64,000 nt of DNA, from contig NC_053393.1 of the NCBI RefSeq assembly GCF_905171765.1, positions 70,215,371-70,279,370 of the forward strand, given 5' to 3'. Below the pieces are notes generated by a model. That model ran no database searches. It worked only from the letters and a program-made list of their open reading frames with translations, and had not been told where the DNA came from. The translations under genes were made by a program, and so were the position numbers. This document shows positions 1 to 10,666 of the stretch, piece after piece. Position 1 is the first letter of the stretch, and the number at the start of each line of letters is the position of its first letter. Source of the stretch: Bufo bufo. Its lineage: Eukaryota; Chordata; Amphibia; Anura; Bufonidae.

Positions 1-1
1 G

Positions 2-2290
2 TGTGTGGTGGTCTATTTGGATGACATCTTGGTATATTCTGAATCCATGGAGGCCCACATTCTGGATGTCAGACGAGTGTTGCAACGGTTACGAGAGAAC
101 AAGCTGTTCGGTAAGCTTGAGAAATGCGAATTTCACCGATCCCAGGTAACCTTCTTAGGTTACATCATTTCTGCTGAGGGGTTCTCCATGGATCCTGAGA
201 AGGTTTCGGCTGTCTTACAGTGGCCCCAGCCCAGTGGTCTTCGTTCCCTGCAGCGCTTTTTGGGCTTCGCCAATTATTATCGGAAGTTCATCAGGGACTT
301 TTCCATGCTAGCCAAGCCTCTCACGGATCTGACCAGGAAGGGCAGTAATTCCCAGGTCTGGCCGCTCGAGGCCATCCGAGCTTTTGAGGCTCTAAAGTCC
401 GCCTTTGTGTCGGCTCCGATTCTGTCGCATCCCAACCCTGGGTTGCCCTTTGTCCTCGAGGTGGACGCGTCTGAGACGGGAGTAGGCACCCTTCTGTCTC
501 AGCGTAGAACACCAGAGGGTCCTCTGCTTCCTTGTGGGTTTTACTCCCGGAAACTGTCTTCCGCGGAGTGCAACTATCAGATTGGTGACAGGGAGTTATT
601 GGCCATCGTGCAGGCCCTTAAAGAATGGAGGCACTTGCTCGAGGGTTCGGTGGTTCCGGTCCTCATCCTGACGGACCACAAGAATCTGACCTACCTTTCT
701 GAGGCCAAGAGATTGACACCACGTCAGGCCAGATGGGCTCTGTTCTTGTCACGTTTTAATTACGTGGTCTCCTACCTACCCGGTTCCAAGAACATCAGGG
801 CGGATGCCTTATCACGGCAGTACTCCGAGCTGTCCAGGGAGGAGTCGATTCCGACTTCGGTCATACCTCCGAATCAGATCTTGGCCGCCATTCTCACCAG
901 CCTGACCTCTCCCCTGGGTGAGCAGATTTTGGCGGCTCAATCTGGTGCTCCCTCTGGGAGACCCAACGGCAGATGTTTTGTGCCTGAGGAGTTGCGCACT
1001 CGGTTGTTGCGAACCTACCATAACTCCAAGACCGCGGGGCATCCTGGAAAGAATCAGCTGTCCTGGGCTGTTTCACGTCTGTTCTGGTGGCCTTCCCTGC
1101 GTTCCGACATCGCCGCATATGTAGCGGCATGCTCCGTTTGTGCCCAGAGTAAGTCCCCTCGGCACCTTCCGTTGGGCCTTCTGCAACCCATAGCCACCGG
1201 GGAGCGCCCATGGTCACACCTGGGGATGGATTTCATTGTGGACCTCCCTGCATCCCGAGGCCATACGGTCATTCTCATGATTGTGGATCGGTTTTCCAAA
1301 ATGTGCCACTGTGTTCCTCTCAAGAAGTTACCCTCTGCACAAGAGTTGGCCACGATTTTTGCCAGGGAGGTCTTCCGGTTGCACGGTTTGCCCAAGGAGA
1401 TTGTGTCGGATCGGGGGAGTCAGTTTGTGTCCAGGTTCTGGCGCGCCTTTTGCTCCCAGTTGGGGATTCATCTCTCCTTCTCCTCGGCCTACCACCCTCA
1501 GTCCAATGGGGCCGCAGAACGATCCAATCAGGCCTTGGAGCAATTCATTCGTTGCTATGTCTCCGATCACCAAGACAATTGGGTTGACCTCCTGCCTTGG
1601 GCTGAGTTTGCCAGGAACATGGCGGTGAACTCTTCCTCTGGGACGTCTCCCTTCATGGCCAATTATGGGTTCCAACCTGCCGTGTTACCGGAGGTATTCT
1701 CTCCCCAGGATATTCCGGCTGTGGAGGATCACCTTTCCGTCCTACGTGCTTCTTGGGTACTTATCCAGAAGTCCCTTGAGGTCTCTGCGCAGCGCCAGAG
1801 ACTCCAGGCTGATCGCAGACGAGCGCCTGCTCCTTCCTACCAGGTCGGAGACCGTGTATGGTTGTCCACCCGCAACCTCAACCTTCGAGTGCCCACTCCC
1901 AAGCTGGCGCCTCGCTTTGTTGGTCCCTTCCGAGTGCTTCGCAGGGTAAACCCGGTAGCCTATGCCCTTGCGCTTCCTCCTGGCATGCGGATCTCCAACG
2001 TGTTTCATGTCTCCCTGTTGAAGCCACTGGTGTGTAATCGTTTCACTTCCTCGGTTCCTCGGCCTCGTCCGGTCCAAGTGGGTAATCGTGAGGAGTATGA
2101 GGTGAGCAATATCCTGGACTCACGCCTGGTCCGCGGTCGGGTGCAGTTTTTGGTCCATTGGCGTGGTTATGGTCCAGAGGAGCGTTCCTGGGTTCCCTCC
2201 GCAGATGTCCATGCTCCTGCCTTGCTCCGAGCCTTCCACGCACGCTTCCCTCAGAAACCGTTCTTTACTCCGCGGAGGAGGGGCCCTTGA
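2..2290 (+). CDS. Gypsy chromovirus Pol, 3' part (RT end, RNase H, integrase, chromodomain)
   Basis: Reverse transcribes and integrates a Ty3/Gypsy LTR retrotransposon. The frame is open at the window edge, so this is the C-terminal part of Pol, about 762 residues. In order: the RT active site YLDD at the very start, RNase H around residues 130-270 (LEVDAS motif and TDHKNL), the integrase zinc-binding region around 335-385 (H and H, then CSVC), the integrase core with MDF, SDRG and the E of AAERSN, and near the C terminus a chromodomain (FLVHWRGYGPEERSW). The chromodomain places it in the chromovirus branch and would direct integration to particular chromatin. No stop or frameshift is visible in the 2.3 kb seen, so this copy is young. 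The stop lies just before the polypurine tract and 3' LTR. Confidence 0.95.
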   Translation, partial: CVVVYLDDILVYSESMEAHILDVRRVLQRLRENKLFGKLEKCEFHRSQVTFLGYIISAEGFSMDPEKVSAVLQWPQPSGLRSLQRFLGFANYYRKFIRDFSMLAKPLTDLTRKGSNSQVWPLEAIRAFEALKSAFVSAPILSHPNPGLPFVLEVDASETGVGTLLSQRRTPEGPLLPCGFYSRKLSSAECNYQIGDRELLAIVQALKEWRHLLEGSVVPVLILTDHKNLTYLSEAKRLTPRQARWALFLSRFNYVVSYLPGSKNIRADALSRQYSELSREESIPTSVIPPNQILAAILTSLTSPLGEQILAAQSGAPSGRPNGRCFVPEELRTRLLRTYHNSKTAGHPGKNQLSWAVSRLFWWPSLRSDIAAYVAACSVCAQSKSPRHLPLGLLQPIATGERPWSHLGMDFIVDLPASRGHTVILMIVDRFSKMCHCVPLKKLPSAQELATIFAREVFRLHGLPKEIVSDRGSQFVSRFWRAFCSQLGIHLSFSSAYHPQSNGAAERSNQALEQFIRCYVSDHQDNWVDLLPWAEFARNMAVNSSSGTSPFMANYGFQPAVLPEVFSPQDIPAVEDHLSVLRASWVLIQKSLEVSAQRQRLQADRRRAPAPSYQVGDRVWLSTRNLNLRVPTPKLAPRFVGPFRVLRRVNPVAYALALPPGMRISNVFHVSLLKPLVCNRFTSSVPRPRPVQVGNREEYEVSNILDSRLVRGRVQFLVHWRGYGPEERSWVPSADVHAPALLRAFHARFPQKPFFTPRRRGP

Positions 2291-2301
2291 GGGGGAGGTA
2301 C

Positions 2302-2793
2302 TGTCATGGTCTTACCTTCTTGCTGTTCTCCTTCGTTTGACATGTGCTGGCGGCCATCTTGGTTTCTGGGTTTCTTGTAGCCTCCCACCCTGCGGCTCCT
2401 CCTTCCCACTGGGAGGAGCTGGATGCCCAGCTCATATATATAGGAGGTCTGTGGCTTCAGTTCCTTGCTTGGTCCTCCTGTGTTCACATGCTTCTAGACT
2501 GCTGCTGCTTCTGGTTCCTGATCCTGGTTTCGTCCGACTACCCTGCTGGTTCCTGATCCTGGTTTCGTCCGACTACCCTGCTGGTTCCTGATCCTGGCTT
2601 CGTCTGACTACCCTGCTGGTTCCTGATCCTGGCTTCGTCTGACTACCCTTCTGGTTCCTGACCGCTGGCTTCGCAAAGACTCTGCTTCGGTTTCGCCATC
2701 CGTTTGGACTTTTGCTTTACAGCTTTATTTTCAATAAAGCCTTCTTATTTTCACTTATCCCTTGTTGTACGTCTGGTTCATGGTTCCGTGACA
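2302..2793 (+). repeat. 3' LTR of the Gypsy chromovirus
   Basis: A 492-bp LTR starts TGTCATGG and ends CCGTGACA, so it has a short TGTCA/TGACA inverted terminus. A purine-rich tract (GAGGGGGAGG) sits immediately upstream at 2289-2298. A TATA-like stretch lies near 2433-2442 and AATAAA at 2733-2738, the expected promoter and polyadenylation signals. The 5' LTR is outside the window, so LTR divergence and the target duplication cannot be read. Confidence 0.9.
2513..2665 (+). repeat. 35-bp tandem repeat inside the LTR
   Basis: Slightly more than four copies of a 35-bp unit beginning GGTTCCTGATCCTGG, with one or two changes between copies and a degenerate last copy. It lies between the TATA-like box and the polyadenylation signal, so in the transcript it would fall in R/U5. 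Confidence 0.9.
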
Positions 2794-2961
2794 GGCCTTC
2801 TCTTGGCAGGTTTGCTGTTGTGCCACGTTCTTTCCATTTGGTTATGATAGATTTGATGGTGCTCCTGGGGATCATAAAAGATTTGGATATTTTTTATAAC
2901 CGAACCCTGATTTCTCAACAATATTGTCCCTTACTTGTTTGGAGAGTTCCTTGGTCTTCAT
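2794..2961 (-). pseudogene. Tc1 transposase N-terminus, decayed
   Basis: Read from 2961 downwards the minus strand gives MKTKELSKQVRDNIVEK and then GYKKYPNLL, which resembles the paired-like helix-turn-helix start of vertebrate Tc1 transposases. A stop follows about 29 codons in and another 12 codons later, and the rest is cut off by the Gypsy LTR. It would have bound the element's terminal repeats. It cannot make a product now. Confidence 0.7.
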
Positions 2962-3349
2962 GGCAGTGTTTGGTTAGTGATGACTCTTGCTTAGGTGTTG
3001 CAGCCTCTGTGTGTGTATATAATGACAGATCATGTGACACTTAGATTGCACACAGGTGGCTATCATTTCACTAATTATGTGACTTCTGAAGGCAATTGGT
3101 TGCACCAGAGCTTTTTATCGGCTTCCTAACAAAGGGGGTGAATACATACGCACATGACAATTTTATGTTTTCTGTTTCTGAACAATAGTTTTATTTATAT
3201 ATTTTTCTCATTTCACTTCACCAACTTAGATTATTGTGTTCTGATCCATCACATAAAATTCAGACTAACGAAACATAAAAGTTAAGGCTGTAATGTAACA
3301 AAATACAAAAAACATTTAAGGGGGTGAATACTTTTGCAAGGCACTGTAT
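2794..3349 (-). mobile_element. Tc1-type element, one end only, interrupted by the Gypsy LTR
   Basis: The sequence ends at 3320-3349 with a Tc1-type terminal repeat (GAATACTTTTGCAAGGCACT, read outwards). It carries the start of a Tc1 transposase on the minus strand next to the Gypsy LTR. The other half should lie beyond the Gypsy element, outside the window. The Gypsy element therefore inserted into this older copy. Confidence 0.75.
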
Positions 3350-3615
3350 GTACTACTACTACTCCTGCCATCAACTCAGTCAAGAGACTGTTATCTGTAC
3401 AATAAACCTTCTGGATTATTGATTCCATCATCAGCCGTCCACGGTATCCGCTGTCCTGCCTTGTACCCAGACAAACACTTAACATCTAGGACATCCCACC
3501 TAACACGAGACAGAAGCCCCAACTCCAGTGTGCGCCATCCAGGGAAGAAAGGGTGGGTATATTGCCATGTGAACTGTAAGTACTACTACTATCATACTAT
3601 CAGAATATTCACTAC
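3350..3615. other. Unassigned stretch between two elements
   Basis: No gene or known repeat recognised. Short TACTACTAC runs occur at both ends (3350-3362 and 3580-3590). Confidence 0.4.
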
Positions 3616-3808
3616 TAGAGATGAGCGAACTTCTGTTTTTTCAAGTCCGGTGTACAAGGTTCGGGTTATCTAAGAATTGCGTTATGAATTCGACTACCAC
3701 GGACCATAAGTTATGGTCCGTGGTAGCGGAATCCATAACGGAATTCTTAAATAACCAAAACCCTAACCTTGTACACCTAACTTGAAAACAGAAGTTCACT
3801 CAACACTA
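3616..3808. mobile_element. Foldback hAT-type MITE
   Basis: 193 bp, palindromic nearly throughout. The left end TAGAGATGAGCGAACTTCTG pairs with the right end, which reads TAGTGTTGAGTGAACTTCTG on the minus strand. The flanks are TTCACTAC (3608-3615) and TTCGCTAC (3809-3816), a 7/8 match to an 8-bp target duplication as made by hAT transposases. No coding capacity. Confidence 0.8.
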
Positions 3809-4732
3809 TTCGCTACCACTCCCATCCTCCCCACGGCACTTCCTCTGTGGGCTTGCTGCATAGGAACATTTGTTTATAATAACTGGTTTGTGTAAATGTA
3901 CCGCCAATCACTGTACAAACAAGCAAACACTTGTTTATCAGGTGATCGCATCTTTCGTGTGGGACCAAAAATTTAAAACTGTATGGGGAGAAAAGATTGT
4001 AGCGATGATCATTCATCCCCATGCTGCAGTGATCATTCCTTCATGTAAGTGCAGCTAATGAGCAGGCACTGATCGGGAATGAACGTTCCTGAGTCCTGAT
4101 CATTGCCCTCTCTATCAGTCTCTGTAATGTCTTCCACTTTACTTTACTGAAAGAAAAGTGTTTTCGATGTCAAAAGATTATCCCCAAAAAGGTTCATCCT
4201 CAATTAACTACAGGCGAATGTTCTGAAATTTCAGATTTGCTTCCGTGCTCTGCCTTAGAATAGTAATGCGTAGCCTTCACGTGGATAGAGAATATAATTC
4301 GTCTGTCTGAGAAAAAATTTAAATCCCCTGCATAATAGCCTAGACCTTGCCAGGAAGAAAAATGTGAAACGTTCATTTCCCTGCCCAATTTGAATAAAAT
4401 TAACGTTAATATTTTTCACAAATAAGAAAAAAAGCTCAGTGCTAAATAAAACAACTATGGAAACTGATATTAAGCTTGACTTTATTAGAAAATGAAATTC
4501 TCAGAACATTTAAGTGTCTTTTCATCAAACACAAAGCAGGGTGAAATGTAGAAAAAATCTGATTATTAAAAATTGGAATTATTAAAATTTATTCTGCGCC
4601 TTGCATTCATCTTCTAGGACTATTCTCACCTAATAGAAGGAGGCATGAATGCTAGAAGATTAGAAAGGAGTCAAGGACGACTCGCACAAATGTCTCACTA
4701 TCATGGAAGAAGTGCTAATGCTAATGTTCTAC
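3809..4732. other. Unassigned intergenic DNA
   Basis: AT-rich sequence with no gene, RNA or repeat that I can name. Confidence 0.4.
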
Positions 4733-4811
4733 AGATAGATAGACAGACAGGAAGGTAGGCAGACAGACAGAGATAGATAAGTAGATATGAGATAGATAGA
4801 CTGACAGACAG
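4733..4811. repeat. GATA/GACA microsatellite
   Basis: Interrupted run of AGAT and AGAC tetranucleotides. Confidence 0.9.
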
Positions 4812-4943
4812 GGCTGTATCATGCCTGCTGGAGACCCCTGTTAAAATTCACATTCCTCTAACATCCATGTGCCACAGTTGCTCTTTGTCCAACTTGGTGG
4901 CCAGTTCATAGTCTGGATCTGGATCAACTTTTCAGCTTAATGG

Positions 4944-5163
4944 TGTAAATGCTGCAGTCAGTCAGTCCATAGTCTGGTCTAAATGCTGCAGTCAGTCCAT
5001 AGTCTGGTCTAAATGCTGCAGTTAGTCCATAGACTCGGGTAAATGCTGCAGTCAGTCCATAGTCTGGTGTAAATGCTGCAGTCATTGCCTAGTCTGGTGT
5101 GAATGCTGCAGTCAGTGCCTAGTGTGGTGTAAATGCTGCAGCCAGTCAGTCCATAGTGTAATG
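4944..5163. repeat. Minisatellite, units of about 30 bp
   Basis: About seven imperfect units built on AAATGCTGCAGTCAGTCC, then ATAGTCTGGT. Units vary by small indels (CAGTCAGT expansions). Confidence 0.9.
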
Positions 5164-6599
5164 TATATTCTGTGGTGTACACCTTGATTTTAAACTGTAT
5201 TCTAGGGAAATAAAGCACGCAAGATTTTAAACAGATGAGATCTGCTGGACATTTCTCCTTTTGGATTACTTTCTGATATGTTGCGGTCACTCTGGATTCT
5301 GTGGGGGTTAAGGGCTCTGTGAGTACTACAAGGGGCAAGGGAACTGAAAATGGCACAGATAACGAGCAGTGCAGAGGACAGAGATTATTTGTCAGTCTCT
5401 GAGGATAAAAACAAATAAGTAAAAAACTAATGCATTTTCATGTGTGTATAACTGGTGACAAGGGCATCTTAAAATACAACTACAGGTAAATAGTGGAGCA
5501 TTTTAATGGTCAATTTCTTAACTTTCTTTCAGCATTAGTTTTGTGTAAGATGGCCAAACTGTTCAATAAACTAAATTGACTAGGGCTTCTCAAATTGTGG
5601 GTCGTAGAATCTTAGTGCATCCTCAAAAAAAAGTAAGGACTGTGGATGGACCAACACAAAATATAATGTGGGTTGCCCCACATGGTCACGAAAAACAACT
5701 ACAGTAAACTAAAAGTTTGCAAATAGTAGCACAATCACAACAGTCTTCCAAAATGTGCAGATAAAAGTACCAAACAGTATTATAAATGAACGCTAGTATT
5801 AGCGTTATCTAAGTGGCTCCACTGGTTTTCTCCCTTTAATCCCTATACAGGAATCTGGACTCCACTGCAGTGGAACCACCAGGCCACCACCTCTTGGCAT
5901 AGTATCTATTCAGTCAATTGCTGACCCATGGGGGTCAAGAGACACCGGTGCAGAGCGTCAAGGCATCAGCCAAAACCATAGTAGGGACAGGGCGAAGTCA
6001 ATGAAGACAGAGTATGTGCAATGTGATAAACAGTCTGAGGTCAGGGAGGACTGCTCAGGGTCAGTATCGAGATCAGGCAAGGGTCAAGTCAGACAGTAAA
6101 AGGTAAAATCCAGAAGTCAGGCAGAAGCAGGTACATGAAGCAGATAAAAGAACAAACAGCAACTAGAACCTATACTCCCATAGGGGAAAGTGCTTAAAGA
6201 ACCCCAGAGTAATCAGCCATTGGCTGGGAAAGATTAGGGTGTGCGCACACTGGGCCTTTAGGAGCTGGAGACAGCACGCCCTATAAGCAGAGAGAGGCAT
6301 TAGCAGCAGGAAGCAGGCCTCAGCCTGCTTGGAAGAAGCTTTGTTACTCTGGTGGTCAGGACTACCGGGAAGGGAGAGAGGCATGCTAGTGGGACCAGGC
6401 CACCGGAGCCCTGAAGCTATGGAGTGGGTGATCAGCTATGCCCCCACCACTGCCAAGGGCAGGATGGACTGTGGTAATGTGGGGCTGTGGTAATGGAGAC
6501 TGCATACAATGCTGCTCATCAGCCACATCACCACTTCCTCTCTGTACTTCATGTATCCTCATGAACTCCATTCCTACAGAGATTCATCTTATCATCTGT
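5164..6599. other. Unassigned intergenic DNA
   Basis: No gene seen. The part around 5990-6160, rich in CAGGGTCAG/GTCAAGTCAG-like words, has the texture of an old antisense LTR, but I found no ends and do not call it one. Confidence 0.35.
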
Positions 6600-6809
6600 A
6601 TTGTAAAGTAACTTGTCCTCCTGTGTGATTAGGACAGGTTTTGTGTGTACTAATAGAACGATGGCCATTTTATTACCCCTGATGATTTAACCCTAAACAA
6701 AACGAGCCATTATAACCAATGAAAGGTGTTTGGAAGTATTTTTATAATAAAATAATATTTAGGCATTTTCAGTAATTTTATCTTATTAATTCTCAGAGAA
6801 CACCTTTAA
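6600..6809. repeat. Dispersed repeat, copy A
   Basis: Runs from TGTAAAGTAACTTGTCC to the terminal ACACCTTTAAAG. A second copy, about 80 percent alike, is at 12383-12541 plus 13201-13240. Copy A is uninterrupted and serves as the empty-site reference for the MITE at 12542. Confidence 0.75.
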
Positions 6810-6863
6810 AGATCAAAAATGAGCATTAGGACATGTTGACTTCACACAAAACTACAGCACATA

Positions 6864-7228
6864 GGGGGTCATTTATTAAGACCAGCGATTTATATGCCGG
6901 TCTTAATGCCCCTGTGCCGGCCACGAAAGCAGCAAAGTTATGTAGAGATGCAGGCCTCTACATAACTTTGGCACTTGTTTCCACCGGCCATGCAACATGT
7001 TTTAAACTACGCCAGCTCCCTTGCTGGCATAATTTAAGACCATTTTCCATGCCATAAACTCGTGTACAAAATGATAAGTGAGACGGGCTGGCCGTCCCTC
7101 TTCCCGCCCACACCACGCCCTCTTTTTCCACCACCTCGGAAAAGTGGCATGAGCAGGGAAAAGTTGCGACAAAATCTGTGCCTTAAAAATGTCAAAAAGT
7201 GGCAAATATTTTGTAATAAATGATCTCC
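6864..7228. mobile_element. MITE with ATA target duplication
   Basis: The ends GGGGGTCATTTATTA and (minus strand) GGAGATCATTTATTA are inverted repeats, flanked by ATA on both sides (6861-6863, 7229-7231). A 3-bp duplication suggests a PIF/Harbinger-type transposase. A smaller perfect hairpin around CAAAGTTATGTAGAG lies inside at about 6933-6972. Confidence 0.7.
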
Positions 7229-7271
7229 ATACTGTGTTACTGTGTTAGAGACCAATGTAAGGACCTATCAC

Positions 7272-7461
7272 CAGGGATGCACCACCAATGAGGCCAGGTG
7301 AGGCGATCCTCTCAGGCAGCACCAGGAAGAGGGGGGCAGCAAAAGGGCCATGGGCAATGAGCGCTTTCATTGTGGCAAACTATTTGGTTAAGAAATTGTC
7401 ATGGGGGGGGCGCCATTTCAGTTTTCGCCTCAGGCAGCAGAAAGGTGGGGGTGCACCCCTG
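7272..7461. mobile_element. hAT-type MITE with exact 8-bp target duplication
   Basis: 190 bp. The ends are CAGGGATGCACC and, inverted, CAGGGGTGCACC. The flanks are CCTATCAC at 7264-7271 and CCTATCAC at 7462-7469, a perfect 8-bp duplication typical of hAT. No coding capacity. Confidence 0.88.
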
Positions 7462-7469
7462 CCTATCAC

Positions 7470-9796
7470 CAGATGTAATTCCAGAAATTTCAAAGTCCCT
7501 AGATATCCTGTAAGTTCTAAAAATGTACGAGACACAGTTATTTCATTTATCTGAGCTGGAAGATAAGGGCATAGATGGGAGCCATGTGCTGTATACCTTG
7601 TTCCCATCACCAAGAACAACTTTCGAGAGTCATTTAAATGTAAAGCAGTCTAGTCGGAGCTGAAGACGTGGCGGTAACTCGCAGTGCACCTGCAGCAGCT
7701 GTTGAATGGCTCTTTTCAATAAGCAAAGAAAATGGAATAAAAACTCTTATCTGTAATAAGATGACAAAACAGCATGAGACAAATTGAGTCTATAAAGTCA
7801 GATATCTTGAGAAAACTAAAAAAAATAAATTAATGGACTTTTAAGAAGGTTCGGAAAATGAGTCTCGATCCCTCCATTCGGCTCGGCTCACAGGTATTGA
7901 GATCTGTTGTCTTCTGAGTTGCTGTTGTGTGAAAAATTAAAAAAATTTTCCCGAAGGTTTTCTTTCCTTTAAATAAAACTCCTCTCTCTGAATTCATTGA
8001 GAAGGAGACACTTGGAAATCAGGCTACTACCAGTGTTAATTATGCACTTCAAGGATTTTGAAGCTGCTAATCCACCAGAGTGCTGTTGTACAGCTGAGTT
8101 TTAGCTTCCCAACAATGTCCCTCTGAAACCAGGCCGTCGCGGAATTACGGAGACAAGAAAAAATGCATTGGGGGCCACAAATTTTGGTCCCCGATTAGTG
8201 TCGAGCGAATCGAAGCTAACGAAGTAGACTTCGATCCAAATTTCAGGAAGAATTTGATTCAGCGCAAAGCAGATTTTCCTTGTGCACCACGATTTTCTGT
8301 GAAATGGCGGTAAATAAAAAAAAAAAATCATACTCGCCTTAACCATTTGAGCACAAAGAGGCTACCGCTGCCATTATGCTTAAATATCCAAAGCAAAATC
8401 TTGTGCGCGGCGACGTATGATGTCATCACGCGTCGCATAAGATTTCTCACTGGATCTTCAAGCAAGATGGCTGCAACTGACTCTTCGCTGTCAAATGAAT
8501 GAGGTAAGTACAATTTTTTTTTGTTAGCAGCCACTAAAACGATTTAATAATGGTTTTAGATTCCGCGATCAGCGATGAACGCGGCATCTGAAGGGTTCAA
8601 TGATGGGGCGGGGCGGCGCAATCACCGTTCCCTGTCATTGCACCCACTACTTTAAAAAAAAAACGCATGCATTAGTCCCGGGTGTCTGCCGTTTAAAACT
8701 AATCTCTTCAATCGACGCTTCCCACTACATTTTATGCAGTGGTCCCGCATAAAGCAAGCCCTCATACAACTTTGTGAACGGAAAAAATAAAAAATTTATG
8801 GCACTGGGAAGGCATGGAAAACTAAAAATGGACTAGTCCTGAAGGGGTTAAAAAGGTTTTAACACCTGGAACTGAATAATTTTTTAACTGCATGTAATTA
8901 AAAATGTTGAATAGCCACTGAGTTATTCAATAAAATCTATCTGTATAGCGCCATCTGCTGTTTGCTCTTTTTCTCATATCTGGGTCCTGATCACTGAGAT
9001 GGAAGCACATGCTCAGTTCTATCAACTGCCACCAGCTGTAGGACATGCCTTCTAAGAGGAAATGCCCTCTAAGCTGCCAGCTTGGAATATGTCTAGCAGA
9101 ACATTTGGAAGAGGAAGAAGGAGGAGCAAGAGTGCACAGAGTGCACTTAACTACTCATTTGCGTATGAATAAAAGTACTTTTTCTCCAGAATAAAGCAAC
9201 AGATCGCTGAGTGAAAGGTATTATTGCATTCAGCTGAGCTAGCCCTACAAGACATAGTGCCTGGTTTACCAGTGAATTTCCTGGTGACAGATCTCTTTAA
9301 TGGGAAATTACAGTCAAAACTGATACACTGGGTCATGCCTGATACAGGTCCCGAGGGGGTGGAGCATGACACAGGGATTTCAAAGAACAACAAAGAGAAA
9401 AGCCATGTACCAGCCCTCAGATCCTGCACAAGCTACAACAAGGTGTATCAGTCTTGATAGTGGAACGTTCCTTTAATTTTTCGGTAGTTGCTAGCGGCAT
9501 AGTTTCATTCCTTGCAGTGTGATGTATATATTGTACACACATGATTTGGTCTTAATAGCATGATAGAAATGTCTTGAAAGATTCCAATAGGCCGTGGTTA
9601 CTGGCTGATTTATTTCATCACAATTTCTGGCTATTTGTTTTACAGCAAGTTAAATGTCACTGATTTATTTTTAGTCCCTGGTAAGAAACAGAAGGTCATC
9701 TCTACCTGTTTTCATTTCTCTACTTATTGAGAATTAGATACCTCCTGCCGATAGCTCGGAAAGTCTTCTAGGCACTCTCCAAATATCAAAATATCT
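7470..9796. other. Intergenic DNA with eroded MITE pieces
   Basis: No gene. At 8195-8215 TTAGTGTCGAGCGAATCGAAG resembles the TAGNGATGAGCG end of the hAT MITEs elsewhere in the window, but I found no matching right end. The stretch 8690-8870, ending in CCTGAAGGGGTTAA, looks like one end of a TTAA-type element. Confidence 0.4.
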
Positions 9797-10213
9797 TAAA
9801 GGGAACCTGTCACCTCCAAAAACCATCCCAAGCCGCCAGCAGTACCTGACAGTAGCCAGCAGCTTGTTTCCGACGATAATTTTCTTCCTGAAGGCCAATG
9901 CAGCTAAAGCTCAGAAAACGTTCTTTTATCCCCTGCCGGCGCGCTTCTCTAGTCATGTTTAAAGTCAAGGGGGCAGCGGCCTCCATGCTTCAAGTCAAGA
10001 TAACCATGCCCCCTTCCCTGCCCCTTCGATGTGACTGACAGCGCTTATGCAGAGAGTTCGGGATATTGGGACCCCTTGGACTTTTTTCAGGGAGTCGCAC
10101 GGGCCGCATGACACAGCTTCTCACAGCTGGCCGGTTGAGCATAAGCTCCAGGTGTTGTGCCAGGGGGCTAGAGGGGTAAACTAGATATTTGCCCTGGGTG
10201 AAGAAATGACATA
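9797..10213. repeat. Probable dispersed repeat starting AAAGGGAACCTGTCACC
   Basis: The start AAAGGGAACCTGTCACC is an end sequence I associate with amphibian MITEs. I could not find the matching right end, so the limits are approximate. Confidence 0.45.
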
Positions 10214-10383
10214 GGGGAAGATTTATCAAACTGGTGTAAAGTAGAACTGGCTTAGTTGCCCATAGCAACCAGATTCCACCTTTCATTTTTCCCAGCTCCT
10301 TTGGAAAATGAAAGGAGGAATCTGATTGGTTGCTATAGGAAACTAAGCCAGTTCTACTTTACACCAGTTTGATAAATCTCCCC
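10214..10383. mobile_element. Palindromic MITE, copy 1
   Basis: 170 bp foldback. The left arm GGGGAAGATTTATCAAACTG continues through TAGAACTGGCTTAGTTGC and is mirrored at the right end. A diverged second copy sits at 12843-13017 inside another MITE. No clear target duplication. Confidence 0.8.
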
Positions 10384-10666
10384 AAAAATCTATACTGTGA
10401 GAAAAAAAAGACGTCAAATTATTCCTAATGGTGAAGAAAAATTTCTTTCACAGCCATTTTATTACTGTATTTGCTTGAGACTGGTTGGTGAGTTTGCCCA
10501 TTGGGGCCCACCACACCAAATGTCAACTTTGCTCACCTCCATTTTTGCATAATAGAAGGGGTTCTCTCCACTTGAGACATCCATCTCAGGATACCAGACT
10601 AGAAGCAGCCATAGATTCGACAATTTTACAAATTGTTCCCCAAAGTTAGTAATACATGCTTAAAGG
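10384..10666. other. Unassigned intergenic DNA
   Basis: Nothing recognised. Confidence 0.4.

Noticed and set aside
2163..2591. Frames in the Gypsy LTR
   Set aside because: They overlap Pol or run through the 35-bp LTR repeats; no separate gene.
5990..6160. Antisense LTR
   Set aside because: Only texture; no TG/CA ends, polypurine tract or flanking duplication found.
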